Assembly (NCBI GenBank): GCA_027596075.1
Contig: JADGJC010000034.1
Span: 124,001 to 188,000 of the forward strand
Direction: 5' to 3'
DNA from: Rhizophlyctis rosea
Lineage: Eukaryota > Chytridiomycota > Chytridiomycetes > Rhizophlyctidales > Rhizophlyctidaceae
DNA: 64,000 bases
A model generated the notes under the pieces. The model saw nothing but the letters and a program-made list of their open reading frames with translations. It searched no databases and was not told the DNA's origin. The number at the start of each line of letters is the position of its first letter. Within the stretch, counting starts at the first letter, position 1. A program made the translations under genes and the position numbers. Positions 1-11,750 of this stretch are shown piece by piece.

Positions 1-510
1 TTGCCATCACCTACACAGTAGTCTCCCTCGGTGTGCCGTGCGCGTAGAAAAGTATCCGCGTGATCTCAGTGGTCATTGCGTTTTGGATACTTGGAGTGCT
101 GGAATCCGCGGGCGCCGGGACGTACCCACCTTTCGTTGCCGGGTCTAGCTTGGCTTCACCTTTTTGGTCATCAGCCCGGTCTGAGTGCTGTGTGCGTGTC
201 GGTCTGGTCAAGATGGATAGCAGCGGGTTCGAATCCCGCCTTGAACTATATGTGTGTGAAAGCTGCTGATGATTGCAATGGAAATAAACGAGAGTTTAGT
301 TCGCCCCAGGTGGACGGATGTTCCATACGCTATAGTATCCTATACTGAACAACTCAGACTCGAGACAACACAAGATTATTGATGTACACGTCTGATATAC
401 AAGACCGTATTACTTTCATTTACAGCCAAAAGCGAAGCCCTTTTGGTGAAACTTTGCAAATGTGCAGATTTTGCAATAAGCTGCCATCGTTGAAGCGCGC
501 ATCTACTCCT
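1..510. other. Left edge, no complete gene seen
   Basis: Open frames here are short and none resembles a known family. The only notable element is a tRNA-like T-arm at 223-239: a 5-bp stem GCGGG/CCCGC around the loop TTCGAAT, giving a perfect B-box GGTTCGAATCC. No matching 5' acceptor strand or D-arm (A-box) lies upstream, so it is not called as a tRNA. The right end is the 3' flank of the ECM15-like gene. Confidence 0.5.
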
Positions 511-1105
511 TCACTGATGCTGCTGGGCGAGCTGCTCAACCTTTTCGGTGCATCCTTCCAAGTGGGCGACCTGACGCTATTGATTAGACAGGGCGAAAGA
601 CAGCTATGCAACTTGTCAGTGCATACCTTGTCGGTGCGGCAGTCGATGCGCACATCGGAGACGACCCTGGTGCCGCCGTCCATTTTCATGACCGCTGGTC
701 ACAAGAACATGCCATACATCAGCCGTCTCCTTCAATTATGGCAAGGGAACATTGCGCAATCTGTGTCGACTGACCTTCAAGACAGTTTTTGATGGTCTTC
801 ATCACCGCGTCCCAGTCTCCTTCTGTTACCGATATACATATTACTTCAACGGAAACCACATCCGCGACGACCTGCGAAGAACTCACCGATGTTGGTGCCA
901 GACGCATGCATTTTGAAGACGAGCTCGGAATCGGCAAGCTGCTTGTGGCATTCCGCGATGTACTTGGCAGTAGAGACGTCCTCTGTAATGGTCGGAATGA
1001 GATATACGGACCTGCCCTTACATTGCTATTACATTGCTATTCAGAACAAGCGATGAACTTACTGGTGCCAACGGGAGTCAAACAGAAATCGGCAATGACG
1101 TGCAT
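511..1105 (-). CDS. ECM15: ECM15-like UPF0045 / thiamine-binding-type small protein
   Basis: Small alpha/beta protein of the MTH1187/YkoF-like UPF0045 family, whose yeast member is Ecm15; the family binds thiamine-like ligands, physiological role unclear. Exons joined on the minus strand read MHVIADFCLTPVGT, then TEDVSTAKYIAECHKQLAD with HASGTNIEGDWDAVM, then RVVSDVRIDCRTDK, then VAHLEGCTEKVEQLAQQHQ and stop. The order HASGT, EGDWDAVM and VRxDxRxDCRTDK matches Ecm15 from end to end. Three introns are clear from canonical GTGAGT, GTCAGT and GTATGC donors. The first junction is uncertain: the GTAAGT donor at 1062 gives the wrong phase, while GTTCAT at 1058 keeps frame with the acceptor before 1001. 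No single open frame shows this gene; it appears only after splicing. It is divergent from GCP2. Confidence 0.8.
1018..1039. repeat. 11-bp perfect tandem duplication inside ECM15 intron 1
   Basis: TTACATTGCTA occurs twice back to back (1018-1028 and 1029-1039). It lies in the first intron of the ECM15-like gene, just upstream of the acceptor in transcript sense, and each copy adds an in-intron AG. It may be a slippage duplication. Confidence 0.75.
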
Positions 1106-1924
1106 GTTGGTGGTTTTGAATGTGGTTGACGACGATGGTTGGCTGTCAAATAGATGTTTGGATTGGTTCGAACTCGAGCAATATAGAGAGTAAAGTGGGT
1201 GAAAGGGTTGCAAGAGTGTTGAGGCTATTTTTTGACGGGAGTCGAACGGCCAGTTATATATCCTTTAGCTGGCTATGCTAGGATTGTCGCCCCATCAACC
1301 TCAGTCTCGTGATGCGCCAGTTGAATATTTGGAAAAGTTCTGGATTCAAACTCTTTCTCATCCCGTGAACAGTCGCGTCATGAGACTTGTCTCAGCTGTC
1401 CCCACTCAGCATAAGTTCGTAGGGGTGTGTGTTGTGAGGCAAGATTACGCGTCTATTCGTCCCGGATCATGTGCGGAGATATCTGAGACATCATCACATG
1501 CTTTCGCGCTGTCCCATCAACAAGAAAATTGAAGGGCTGGAAAGCCCAAAGCAACGATCCGCAAATCGGACTGCGGGCGAAGGCAGCTGTCGGGCAGACG
1601 CTTATATTGATAAAACTTCAAAGACATCAACCAAACCGCATCAACGATGGTTATGCATTCCTGTGTGGAGAGGGATATTTATAGGACCCTGTGGCGCATT
1701 TTGGTCCGATAAGCCGGACATATGAATCCATTTCTCGTATCACATGGTGCAGCCCACAACAGCTTTCGCTGCACAGTGTCGGGGTTCTTTTGACACCAAC
1801 ATTCCGTCGATCTTCCCAGGATAAGGACTTTCCCTCGAGTGCCGTCGTTGGAGTATATATAGAAACCTGGAACAACAAGCCTTTCCACGGTATAACGCAC
1901 GTAGTCACGAAGAGAAGTGGCACG
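1106..1924. other. Divergent intergenic region, ECM15-like / GCP2
   Basis: About 820 bp between two divergent starts. Open frames on both strands are short and low in recognisable content. An in-frame open stretch runs upstream of the GCP2 start from 1691, but it does not look like GCP2 and is probably 5' leader. No tRNA or other RNA was seen. Confidence 0.5.
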
Positions 1925-4900
1925 ATGAGTGGAGACTACAAAGTCCACGCCATGGTCTCGGAGTTGCTTGCACTGCTTGACATTGCAGATGCTCCTGAGA
2001 AGTATGTCGACTACCTCCTGAAACATAAGCATAGCACCGGCTCGAGTGGACAGGGTATAAACACGTCAAAGGTATGATCTCCTTTGCGATCTACGAAACT
2101 ACGCACTTCGAAAGTTCACGCTGGAAGCACAGACACCAAATATCCGGGCCCTGGCGGAAGAAATTGCCTTAAATGCATCTACAACGTCACCGCGAGCTGG
2201 AGCGCAATTCCTCACCGCCTTTGATAGGTTGCGGACCGAACAAGTCCGCGAACTTGAACCGTTTATACAACTCTTGCATAAGGTTCACGTTGGTGCGTCA
2301 AAACCTATCGAAAGGGTGCACCATTGTAGTAAACTGACATGTTGTCTTTGCAGAACATAAGGACGGAGACTCAGATAGACAATCACTGGACAGATCACGA
2401 ATGGAGGACAGGGATGGTGGAGAGAGCTCAGGACGCACTATGCCCAGTACTCTGCAATCACACACTCGTCCTTCTCGTGCCGCAACGTTTTCAACACCGG
2501 GCACAGGAGCCCTCAACTCCTCACGTCTTCAGCACCATCGAAGTTTGGAAGGGCTGACACCTGCCCTTGGGGTACGACGGGGCACCACAGGAGTGTCTGA
2601 AGGAATTGGTTCCCGTTTGCCACCCCGATCCACCCTGTCCAAATCTCAGTCTCTCAGAAACCTGCAAGAGCGAGCTAAAGTACGAAACGATTCTGGGGAG
2701 TACCAATCCACCGGATTCTGCTAATGATACGTTCCACCTTAGCTAGGATCAGCTTCTCGTGGACCTGAAGATACATCCACCATACATGCATATTCGCCTG
2801 CACAATCAACAATCATGGATGGCACCACATTACACCCAACCCCAAGGGATCCATCTGTAGCAAGTGCATCATCGACGAGTTCCGGTCTTCGAAAAGGTGG
2901 TTGAAGTCATTTCACGATGTACGATGGCGTTGATTATTGACAATTTGCCGAAGGTCGATCCGCGGATCCCGTCGACGAAAAGGTCCACGCACTTGGCCCT
3001 CCCTTGCAATCCAGATTGACAGCCGCCCAATCCGAGGTAAGAGATGGCAGGGGACTAGCTTGAATGCTATAGTGGCGAAGCAGTGTGTCTAACAATATGT
3101 CCAGCTTGAAGATGACGAGAATGACTATGAGCCAATCGGCACAGTTTCTTTGACGGAGCAGGAGAGTTGGATTGTCGAAGATTTACTATATATCCTGATG
3201 GTAAGCACCATTACTACCACTCGGAGTTTCTATGTTTCTTGCAATTGAGCATCACGCCGGTCAATAGGGTATTGACGGTAAATATATTCGTATAAGAACA
3301 AATGCCGCCGAAAGGGATTCAGGCTTTGCAAATGCGAATGGGGACATTCACTTCCGTGTAGATCCATCGCTAGGTTTGTTTACCAAAGCATGCGATCTCA
3401 TGAGCTGGCACTCATTGATCGCACAGATACATCATTGATGAATCTTACGGAGCGGATATTACCAATCGCGAGGAACTACATGGTTATTGATCAATTCGTG
3501 GAATCCCACTCAAAATTTGAATTTGGTCGAGTGAACCATGCTCTTTGTGCTGCGATACGGCGGCTACTGAAGGTATTACAGCGCAGGATGTCAGTATCAA
3601 GGAGACGACATCACTAATTTTCTCGAAAGGAATACTTGATCTTGATAGCGCAACTGGAACACCAGACCCACACCGATGACTCATTTGGCCTGCAGAAGAT
3701 GTGGTATTACCTTCATCCGTCATTGGATTCGATGGCTGCCATCGCGGGACTGTTGAAGGCAATTCGATCATCTCAAAGTGGCGAGCGGGAGGGGACCAGG
3801 GGGTTGCCCCCTCGGATAGCGGGACATAAACCGGCACAACCCCAGGGTGGTGGTGGCATTTTGTTGGGACTGATATCGCAACGGATGATTTGTCTCAGCG
3901 GGTAAATGTTGAATGGTTGAACTCCGCCCAACGCAATCTCTGACTCGCCGAACACTTTTCAGCGATCAAACAGCCAAACAACTATATGCACATCTCCTCT
4001 CGTCGTCATCCGTCCCATACTTCGAAACGTTGCGAAAATGGATTCACTTTGGGGAAGTGCTAGACCCCTATGACGAATTTATGATCCAAGAGCGGCGAGG
4101 ATTGAGCAAGGAGCAGTTGCGCGAGGACTTCAATGACATCTACTGGGAGCAGCGATACACTTTGAGAGAGGATGCTATCCCTACATTCTTGGAGCCGTAC
4201 AAGGGGAAGATTTTGCTGGCGGGAAAGTACTTGAATGTTGTTAGGGAGTGCGGAGTGAAGGTTGCGCGGTTGGATGAAAGAAATCATACAAATGTTGCTG
4301 GTGGAGGGAGTTTGCCGGTTGGGGAAGTCCTGCGAGCTATTGATGGTGGACGGTAAGGTCATTTGCGGGGTTTTGCAAATCTGGGGACTGACGTGGGTCA
4401 AACAGATATGCTGAGGATATCGAGAAGGCATATCAGTTCGCAAATCAAACGCTTTTGGACCTACTGTTCAACAAGGAGAAGTTGATGGACAGATTACGGT
4501 GGGATCTCATGATTCCCTCAAGCCGAATGTCAAAACTAAACAGTGCCGTAGATCTTTGAAACATTACTTCTTCTTGGATCAATCTGACTTCCTCGTTCAC
4601 TTTTTCGACATTGCTCTGGAGCAGCTCGTACGGCCAGCGCGGGACGTACCCCTCGACCATGTGCGGTCCCTGCTGGAGCTTGTCCTGCGAAATCCGGCAT
4701 CCGTTTCCGCCATGGACCCGTTCAAGGAGGATGTGGTAGCGGAAATCGGACAGATATCGTTGGTGGAGCAGCTGTTGAAGATCAATTCAGTGCAAGGGAT
4801 TGATTTGAAGAAGCATATGGAGGAGATTCGTCGGCGGGAGAGCAGAGGATCTTTGTATGATCCCGAGAGCTCGTTCATGGAAGAACGGGACGGTGTTGGT

Positions 4901-6091
4901 GGTATGGCTGGTGCGAGTTTTGGTGGAACCTTGACTGGTAGGAATGAAATAGCCATTTTCGCTTGACTTGTTGGTTGACTCACGTCGATCGGTTCATATC
5001 AGGCATTGATGCGTTCACTCTCGGATACACTGTGCGATTCCCTGTGTCCTTGGTCCTGAACAAGAAGGTCTTGACGAAATACCAACTGCTCTTCCGCAAC
5101 CTTTTCCATTGTAAATACGTCGAGCGCCAGCTGTCCGCCGCATGGAAGGAACAGGGGAAAGCGGGACTATATCAGCGGGGTGGGCGATTCCTGAGGCGAA
5201 AGCCGTCGTCTATTCTGAGTGCACGACGTGACGAGCAACCAGAGGATAGCGGGACGAAGGAAGATGCGCTGTTTGTGGCCAGACTATGTGCGCTCAGGGC
5301 GAAGATGCTGCATTTCGTGCAAGAGTTCATGTATTATGTTTGTTATGAGGTGCTTGAGCCCAGTTGGGCAAGTTTGGAGAAGGAGTTGCCGAAGGTATGA
5401 TTGCTCATTGATTGGTAATCGCATATGCTTTTTGACCAATGGAGAAACTCAGGTCAAAACGGTTGATGAAGTTCTACAAACACATAACGATTTCCTTGAC
5501 ACGTGCTTGAAAGAGTGCATGTTGACGAACCCGACACTCATTAAGGTACAAACCCTTGTAGCTTGTCCGCTTCCTCCTTTTCCTTGCCCAACATGCCGCT
5601 CAAACCTTTTTCAGCTGTTCAGCCATCTCATGACGACATGTACAAAATTCTGCACCTTCACCAACAACTACACTCGCCACAAATCACCACCAACACGCTC
5701 ATCAACAGTCGCAGCATCTCTGCACAGCGAGTACGGAGTACCAATCGGTCTAACACATGCCGAACACCCATCGGCGCCACCTTCGTCCTATCCCTCTAGT
5801 CGCCTATTCGATCCCTCGCGAACAGAGAAGGCGATGAAGGGCTTTGAGACCGAGTTTGTGGGAGGCATGAGAAAGCTTATTGATGCGTTGCAGTATTATG
5901 GGGCTACGGAGACACCTGCGTTGGCGGATTTGATGACCAGGATGGATTACAATTTGTTTTATGGGAGGTTGCCGCCGGATTTGAGTGTTGTTGGGGCTGT
6001 GCCGGTTGAGGCGAGGGCTGGGAAGGTTATGGGTGGGCAGGGGGCAGGAGGAGGAGGCGAAGGGAGACGGCAGGCTTGGAGTGGGTCATAG
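1925..6091 (+). CDS. GCP2: Gamma-tubulin complex component 2 (GCP2/Spc97 family)
   Basis: Core subunit of the gamma-tubulin small complex that nucleates microtubules at the centrosome, spindle pole or basal body. About ten exons can be traced. The N terminus is MSGDYKVHAMVSELLALL, followed by a serine/arginine-rich linker around 2340-2720. The conserved GRIP1 region begins with SLTEQESWIVEDLLYILMGIDGKY and continues with RILPIARNYMVIDQFVESHS and SFGLQKMWYYLHPSLDSMA. The GRIP2 half includes IDAFTLGYTVRFPVSLVLNKK, MLHFVQEFMYYVCYEVLEP and VDEVLQTHNDFLDTCLKECML. It ends in a glycine-rich tail. Start at 1925 chosen because the conserved part begins soon after and the upstream frame is unrelated. 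Some exon edges are approximate. Presence of the whole family core makes the call firm. Confidence 0.9.
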
Positions 6092-6166
6092 TTCATTGTA
6101 CATATTGTTATATGCCTTAATTCCAGAATGTGTACAGAGTGTGTAGGGTTAATGGTTTGCATTCAG

Positions 6167-6196
6167 TTGGGTTCAGCTGAGGTTGGGTTCAGCTGA
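6167..6196. repeat. 14-bp direct repeat downstream of GCP2
   Basis: TTGGGTTCAGCTGA occurs at 6167-6180 and again at 6183-6196, separated by GG. It sits in the probable 3' untranslated region of GCP2. Confidence 0.8.
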
Positions 6197-7298
6197 TGGC
6201 CCAGGGTTGCATCCTGCAAATTCCATGACAACAAACACCTTCATAAATCGCTGATACCATCATTGATGCCGCGCTTGCCGATTTAGGATGCCCGGGCGGT
6301 CCGGCTCCTAATCCCTTTGCGCCCTTGTTCTCAATTCTTGGGTTTGCCACGCCCGGTGCAACAGAGGCGTCTAACAATTTCTAAAATGGGTTAAGAATGT
6401 TCCGCTCAGGTCTGTCAAACTTTCTTATAACCTCGACTTGACCGAGTTCGGTGTCACGGGAAGGGTCCGAAGGGACAATAGTGACAACACTCGAAGGGTT
6501 TGCTCTCAAGGGACCAGACCGTCATGAGCGGGCGAAGCCGAAGCTCCGAAACTATTCGTCGTACATTTGAGCCACACATTACACACAACGTTGCCTGTGC
6601 TGGCCGCTGTCGGCTGACCCCACGAAGGGAAACCTTCTGCGGAGGCTTCACTAGAAATTTTTTGAAAAATTGGCTTCGGGTGAATTTGGGAGGGATGCGC
6701 GGAAGGCCTAGGGAACCACATGTGATAATGGATGTTTGCCGACCTTGGCAGCTAACAGTAAGATCGTTTAAAATGTTCCCTTGAAAACTACTGGTGCCAA
6801 CGGAGTCGGTAAGGGGCATGCGTCTCATTGGTTGATTCGTTACCGCGAGTGTGCTGCCCACGCCTTGGGATGGATTTGATGGGAAACACAAAAGGCCGCC
6901 ATGGTTGCATGCAACTTCTGAATTATGCAGCATCGCCGTGGCTGACGCTCCCTCTGGCCTTAAATACAAGGCATACCTGAGTTGGCATTATCTCAATACG
7001 AACTCGAAGATTGTGCATCAGCCCAATTTCGCCCTCTCCGAGCAGTTTAGCGGTGAGCACGTTGTCTCAATCTTATTGCACCATCAAGTTCACCGAAACA
7101 CTTTTTTGGAACAAATTAGGGTTGCGACACAGATATTGGCGTGGCTTGATTTCAAATTACAGTCGCTGTCCCACAAAAGCCACGCCAGAAATTGCTTGCG
7201 AATACTGTACTCACCCACACCCACCTTTTGTCGATACTCCCAATTCGTCCTCCTAGATAGATAGAGGCAAGCACATACTGCCGCAATGCTCGTAAGCC

Positions 7299-7379
7299 GC
7301 GAGGGAGAGGTTACGCAAGCTTTGGAGGTGCAGAACACAATTGCTGCATCTTTGTGGTTTGCGTAACGCTCTTTCCCGC
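7299..7379. repeat. Imperfect inverted repeat / potential hairpin
   Basis: The left arm GCGAGGGAGAGGTTACGCAA (7299-7318) pairs with the right arm TTGCGTAACGCTCTTTCCCGC (7359-7379) with a few mismatches. The interior is also partly self-complementary (GTGCAG and CTGCAT around ACAATTG). It could be a small inverted-repeat element or the stem of a non-coding RNA. No target-site duplication was recognised. Confidence 0.55.
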
Positions 7380-8236
7380 AGCTTCTGGTCATTGTGGCGT
7401 TGGGTTAGGTATGCGATATGGCGATTGGAGCTTCAAGGAGGCAATCAGTTTCAGCACGGCTTGCGAAACTATTGTAATATATATATGGTGCCTGCATTTC
7501 TTTCATATGTATGATTATGCTCATTGAGAATGATGGTGCCAGTGGCAGCTGATGTGATCGTTTCCAAATGGCCCAACTGTTCCAACATTTTCGATACAAC
7601 GAACTTGTCTGACAAAATTCTGCAGAGATTTCATCTGAAAACACGAGTTCTACGTGAAAGTATGGACGGAGTGGTATCATCATCTCGAAACCGCTCTGTG
7701 TGCAACATGGAGGCGATTCCATATGGCCTATGCCGCAAAATCACTGCCCCATCGGCAAATCTAAGTTCTACTAGAAACAATCAAGTATAACGGAGTTTAT
7801 TCGGCGCAAAAAATACTTAGCAAGGTAAGAATTTGGAGAACACGTATTGGCAAGTTGATGCTGAGAGGAGCAGTAGGAGGAGGAGCTCCGAGCACTCGAC
7901 CGCACTTTCTGTGACTGCGCCTCCGCCCTGGGCCAAGTTGCTCCCAAGTCGTTGCGCAACTTCGCCTGCGTTCCTTGCTTTGTTTCGCACATATGCATGC
8001 GTGCACACAAGAAGAACCAGCCTCCAACCGTTGAGGCTTCCTGCGAAAATATAAAATAAAAAAAGTTCTGTGAGGGAAATGTCGTTGGTGCCTATCGAAC
8101 GGGTTGGCAAAGTCCTCATGCCCCCTTAAGTCACAACGTAGTGTCGGATTGCGTTCTTGCTGGATTTTTTGCTTTTTCTCTGTTAGATGCAATATTACTT
8201 CCCCACTGAAGCCACAGCATTCCAATACCTAGTACC

Positions 8237-10273
8237 ATGAAGAAACTCCGTCACATTTTGACCCGTCCCGATAAGTCCTTCCGTCATCTTCCACATGTTT
8301 CCTACGAGCTCTTTCGCCACATAGCCCATTACTGCCACCCACGGACCGCCGCACTCCTCCGCCAATGCAACCGCAAATCTGCATACGCGGTGACGCTCTA
8401 TGACCTCGCCGTCTCCGTCGTTCGATATGGTTGCTTGGATAAAGAATCCTCCCGTCAACCTGTAGACACTCCCGCCAATGAAGTAGAGCCGGTAGCTGGT
8501 TGGATGGAGGATGAAGGGCATGCTGCTTGCATCTGTTGCTTGATAGAGGAATGCTTCAAGGAGTTATTGGAGGAGCAACATAAGGCAGCTGCAATCGAAG
8601 TCATTCGTGCGATGATCGACAGTCCGTTCACTATTCGGTCCTGTGGGAGCTGGCATAAGCTAGAACCTGTGGAACAATCGGCGGCACTCGGTCTTGCGGT
8701 CGGTGCGGAGCTACTTTTCAAAACGGGGTTGAGGGCCACGGTAGACGATTTGCAGGACGCAGCGCACGAATTAGCCAAACGGGGTGACGTGGAGGGAGTG
8801 AAGATCATATACCGCATCTGTTCACAGATCCCATCTTTCATTCAAGCACAGCATCTGGCGCTAGATAAGATAGGGTGGAGGGAGGGGTCTGTATATAGTG
8901 ACTTCGTATTCCAGTATGCATTGAAGGGAGTGGAAGTTGGAGACCATCAGTTCATGAGCCCACTTCTTACGGTTGCGGTAGAGTTAGGACTGGTGGACGT
9001 GCTGGGAGAGCTCCTGAAGATTGAGGAGATAGCCACTAGTGGGAAAGGGATCGAAGCGCTACGGACGGCGGTAAGCAACGGATCGGTGGAGATGACGAAG
9101 ATGCTACTGGATCATTGTCGAGCATTAGACATCGGGCATTCGGCAATCAACTTGGCAATATGGGGGAAGCATACGGAGCTGGTGGAGTTGTTGGACAAGG
9201 CGGGTGCAATGGACGAGTTCATGTACCCAGAGCTTGCACAGAGAGGGGACTTCGAACGGTTGTATCGAATTCACCGGTCGCCGGGTGTGGGTTCGATGGT
9301 CGTTCCCGACGTGATCCTGAATGCCGTCGCCTTCAACCAAGTTGACTTTCTGAAGAAGTGCGAGACTCACTCCCTATTCGTGATGTCCGACCTTCTGGCA
9401 GTTTCTGTCAACGAAACTGCTTCCCACGTACCCCAATTCCGCCTTGATACCCCGCAACTACTTCGTGTGGCCATTTCTCGTGGTCATGAACAAGTGGTTG
9501 AATACCTCCTGGTCAACAGCGCCAACGCCAATGCCGACGATGGTGCACCTTTGCGACTTGCAAGCCGCTTTGGATACTGCAACATCATCAATTCCCTCCT
9601 TCGCCACGGCGCCTCCATTATACCAAAGTCCAACCACCCGTCACCTTTGCTACTAGCCGTCCGCGGAGGTCACCATGAAGCAGTACAGACTTTGCTTGAT
9701 GCCGGCGCATCAGTCAGCTTCAGGGGCGGTGAGACACTGGAAGAGGCGGTCTGCCCGTCTTCCACTGAGATATTTATGAAAAGCACGGAAGGCCCTTTAA
9801 GCACGCTCGAGCCCCCACCACGACCACCACGTAACCCTTCCATTCTACATCTCCTTATCACCCATCCTACCATCAAACCCGCTCAGATCCAATCCACTTT
9901 CCGGAGTGCCGTCGGCTACGCTGCGGGCGCCTGCAAGTGGAACCCATATGACCATTCCCGCAACATAAATCGTAAACGGCGCCAACAACGAGAACTTCTC
10001 GATGTATTCATTCAAAACAGCCTGGTCAACGTTCAGGCAATGCTGGTTGCTGCATTAGAGGGGCACGATGTTGGCTTCGTGAGGGAACTGGTGATGGTGG
10101 GCTTGGTTCAAGCGCCGGAAGTCATGGATGACAGGTCCTTGCAGACTAAGTTGGACAGGGTTGTGAAGGTTTTGAAGGAGGAACAAGATGAGAACGTTCC
10201 GCAAGTGAAGAGCAAAAGCCATCGAGTTCAATACGGGGGGAGGAAACCGGATCGGAGGATGACACGCAGATGA
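8237..10273 (+). CDS. Ankyrin-repeat protein with F-box-like N terminus
   Basis: Single-exon 678-residue protein. Residues about 15-60 (PHVSYELFRHIAHYCHPRTAALLRQCN) resemble a degenerate F-box helix bundle. Ankyrin-type helices follow from about residue 150; the clearest are in the second half, for example AISRGHEQVVEYLLVNSANANADDGAPL, RFGYCNIINSLLRHGASI and RGGHHEAVQTLLDAGASV. The tail is basic. Such proteins are usually protein-binding scaffolds, sometimes substrate receptors of SCF ubiquitin ligases; the target here is unknown. A second member of the same type lies at 33493-35216. Start is the first ATG of the open frame. Confidence 0.8.
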   Translation: MKKLRHILTRPDKSFRHLPHVSYELFRHIAHYCHPRTAALLRQCNRKSAYAVTLYDLAVSVVRYGCLDKESSRQPVDTPANEVEPVAGWMEDEGHAACICCLIEECFKELLEEQHKAAAIEVIRAMIDSPFTIRSCGSWHKLEPVEQSAALGLAVGAELLFKTGLRATVDDLQDAAHELAKRGDVEGVKIIYRICSQIPSFIQAQHLALDKIGWREGSVYSDFVFQYALKGVEVGDHQFMSPLLTVAVELGLVDVLGELLKIEEIATSGKGIEALRTAVSNGSVEMTKMLLDHCRALDIGHSAINLAIWGKHTELVELLDKAGAMDEFMYPELAQRGDFERLYRIHRSPGVGSMVVPDVILNAVAFNQVDFLKKCETHSLFVMSDLLAVSVNETASHVPQFRLDTPQLLRVAISRGHEQVVEYLLVNSANANADDGAPLRLASRFGYCNIINSLLRHGASIIPKSNHPSPLLLAVRGGHHEAVQTLLDAGASVSFRGGETLEEAVCPSSTEIFMKSTEGPLSTLEPPPRPPRNPSILHLLITHPTIKPAQIQSTFRSAVGYAAGACKWNPYDHSRNINRKRRQQRELLDVFIQNSLVNVQAMLVAALEGHDVGFVRELVMVGLVQAPEVMDDRSLQTKLDRVVKVLKEEQDENVPQVKSKSHRVQYGGRKPDRRMTRR

Positions 10274-10555
10274 CGTTGTGAAATTGTTCTTTGTAGAGCA
10301 AACTATGTAGTTACGCAGTTAGCGACTTTGATATACCATCCCCTTGTACATAACATTTGATTCCATGGGAGTAAACTAATATACCTATATTTTACATCGC
10401 AATCTGTTCACCATTGGTAAATTTTTTGGAACATGACGCAAAGCACACCAAATTGTGTGAGAGGAGCCGCTCATCTTGCACGGGTGTTCAAGTCGAGGCA
10501 ATCACGTTCAAACAAATGCCCCCCAGTCATGAATGTAAGCTCCAACATATCTGTT

Positions 10556-11750
10556 TCAAAAAGAACCACCAGGCCCACTTTTCAAATAAGCTCCCATCAA
10601 CCCAGCCCCAGCCGCCTTCCTAACCGCTTCGTTCCTCGCCTCCTGAACACTGTGCCCTCCCGTCCTATACACACCATGTATCTTCTTATAAAGCACGAGA
10701 AACCATGCAGCTGTCAGGAACCACAGCACCGTAGAAATGGCGCTCATGATGCCCGGCACGATGTGGGAAGAAGCAAAGAGGGAAATGGTCAATATTGCAC
10801 CCGCGGAGCCTGTGCCTGGATTGAAATAGGATATTGGTAAGACGATTGATGGAAGGCTAACAGCTCGGAGGGGGCTGTACCTTGAATACCAAGGCCCATG
10901 TAGAACGAGTAAAAGATGTGACACATGTTGAACGCGAAATATAGCTCTGAGGTATGTCGAATTGTTGAGTTCATCACCTCAAAATCATGAAATCAGCGCA
11001 TGTAAAAATTCGATCACTCACGATAATAAAACGAACTTCCTTTCTGCATAGCATAATATGCTGTAACAAAACAGCCACCTTGAGCAACGTTCTACTGGAA
11101 AGGTGACGTACATTTCACGCATCAGACCACACACCTGGTCGATACCATAAGAATAAACTCAACAATGCAACTCCAAAGCCGTACACCAAACTGACGCCGA
11201 AATCCGTTGCTCCCGTGGACGATGAGTTGGTGACTAGGATTGCAAAACAGGCAATAGCGTTCCATAATAAGAGGGCGAGAGTAGTTATGTATGCGCGGTA
11301 GAGCCAGCGGGCAAAGGGGCGTGATTGTGGGGGGATGTCATTCTAAAGTCAACAAGATGCGCCAATAAGACCCTACAAATCTCTACTGTGCTGTGCCAAG
11401 ACACGCCCCACCTCAATATCATGAACCATTACAGGCCAACAAATTGGGAAATTCTTCCTCTTAGATCCTTGTCCACCCTGTCTCTGCTGCTGATTCAACG
11501 CGGCCTCACGTTGAGCCAGTTCCGCTTCTCGTCTGGCCAACTCTGCTTCACGCTGTGTCTGCAGAGTTGCCTCTTGCTGCTGTTGTTGCGCAAACGGGTT
11601 CCATGTGCCCCATCCTGAGCTGCCGGATGCGCCTGCTGGTGCTGATTGCTGGGGTGGAGGAGTTGCCGTGCCGGGCGGGGGAGTTGCGGGCGGGGTATTT
11701 GAGAAGGGGTTAGCGAAACCGAAACGAGATGGTGGGGTTGTTGTAGACAT
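10556..11750 (-). CDS. SCAMP: Secretory carrier membrane protein (SCAMP)
   Basis: Tetraspanning membrane protein of post-Golgi and endosomal recycling vesicles. The N terminus (MSTTTPPSRFGFANPFSN) carries two NPF motifs (FANPF, WNPF) that bind EH-domain proteins, followed by a glutamine/alanine/glutamate-rich coiled coil (about residues 55-90). The signature NFPICWPVMVHDIE precedes the first membrane segment. Four hydrophobic segments follow, with YIFAFNMCHIFYSFYMGLGIQG typical of the family. The cytosolic tail has KIHGVYRTGGHSVQEARNEA. Several introns separate the membrane segments; exact edges not all fixed. Gene runs convergent to the ankyrin gene on the left. Confidence 0.88.

Larger units (their letters stand above)
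6092..8236. other. 2.1-kb region without a recognisable gene
   Basis: No open frame resembles a known family and no splice-joined protein was found. The left end is the GCP2 3' region with a 14-bp direct repeat. A long imperfect hairpin lies at 7299-7379. The right 200 bp is the leader of the ankyrin gene. This is the longest gene-free stretch in the window; a remnant or a non-coding RNA gene cannot be excluded. Confidence 0.5.

Noticed and set aside
1..250. Possible intron-containing tRNA ending near 246
   Set aside because: The T-arm is good, but no 5' acceptor strand complementary to CTTGAAC, no A-box and no anticodon arm lie upstream.
1230..1260. Reverse-strand B-box-like GGGAGTCGAAC
   Set aside because: The flanking bases do not form a T-stem, so it is not a tRNA.
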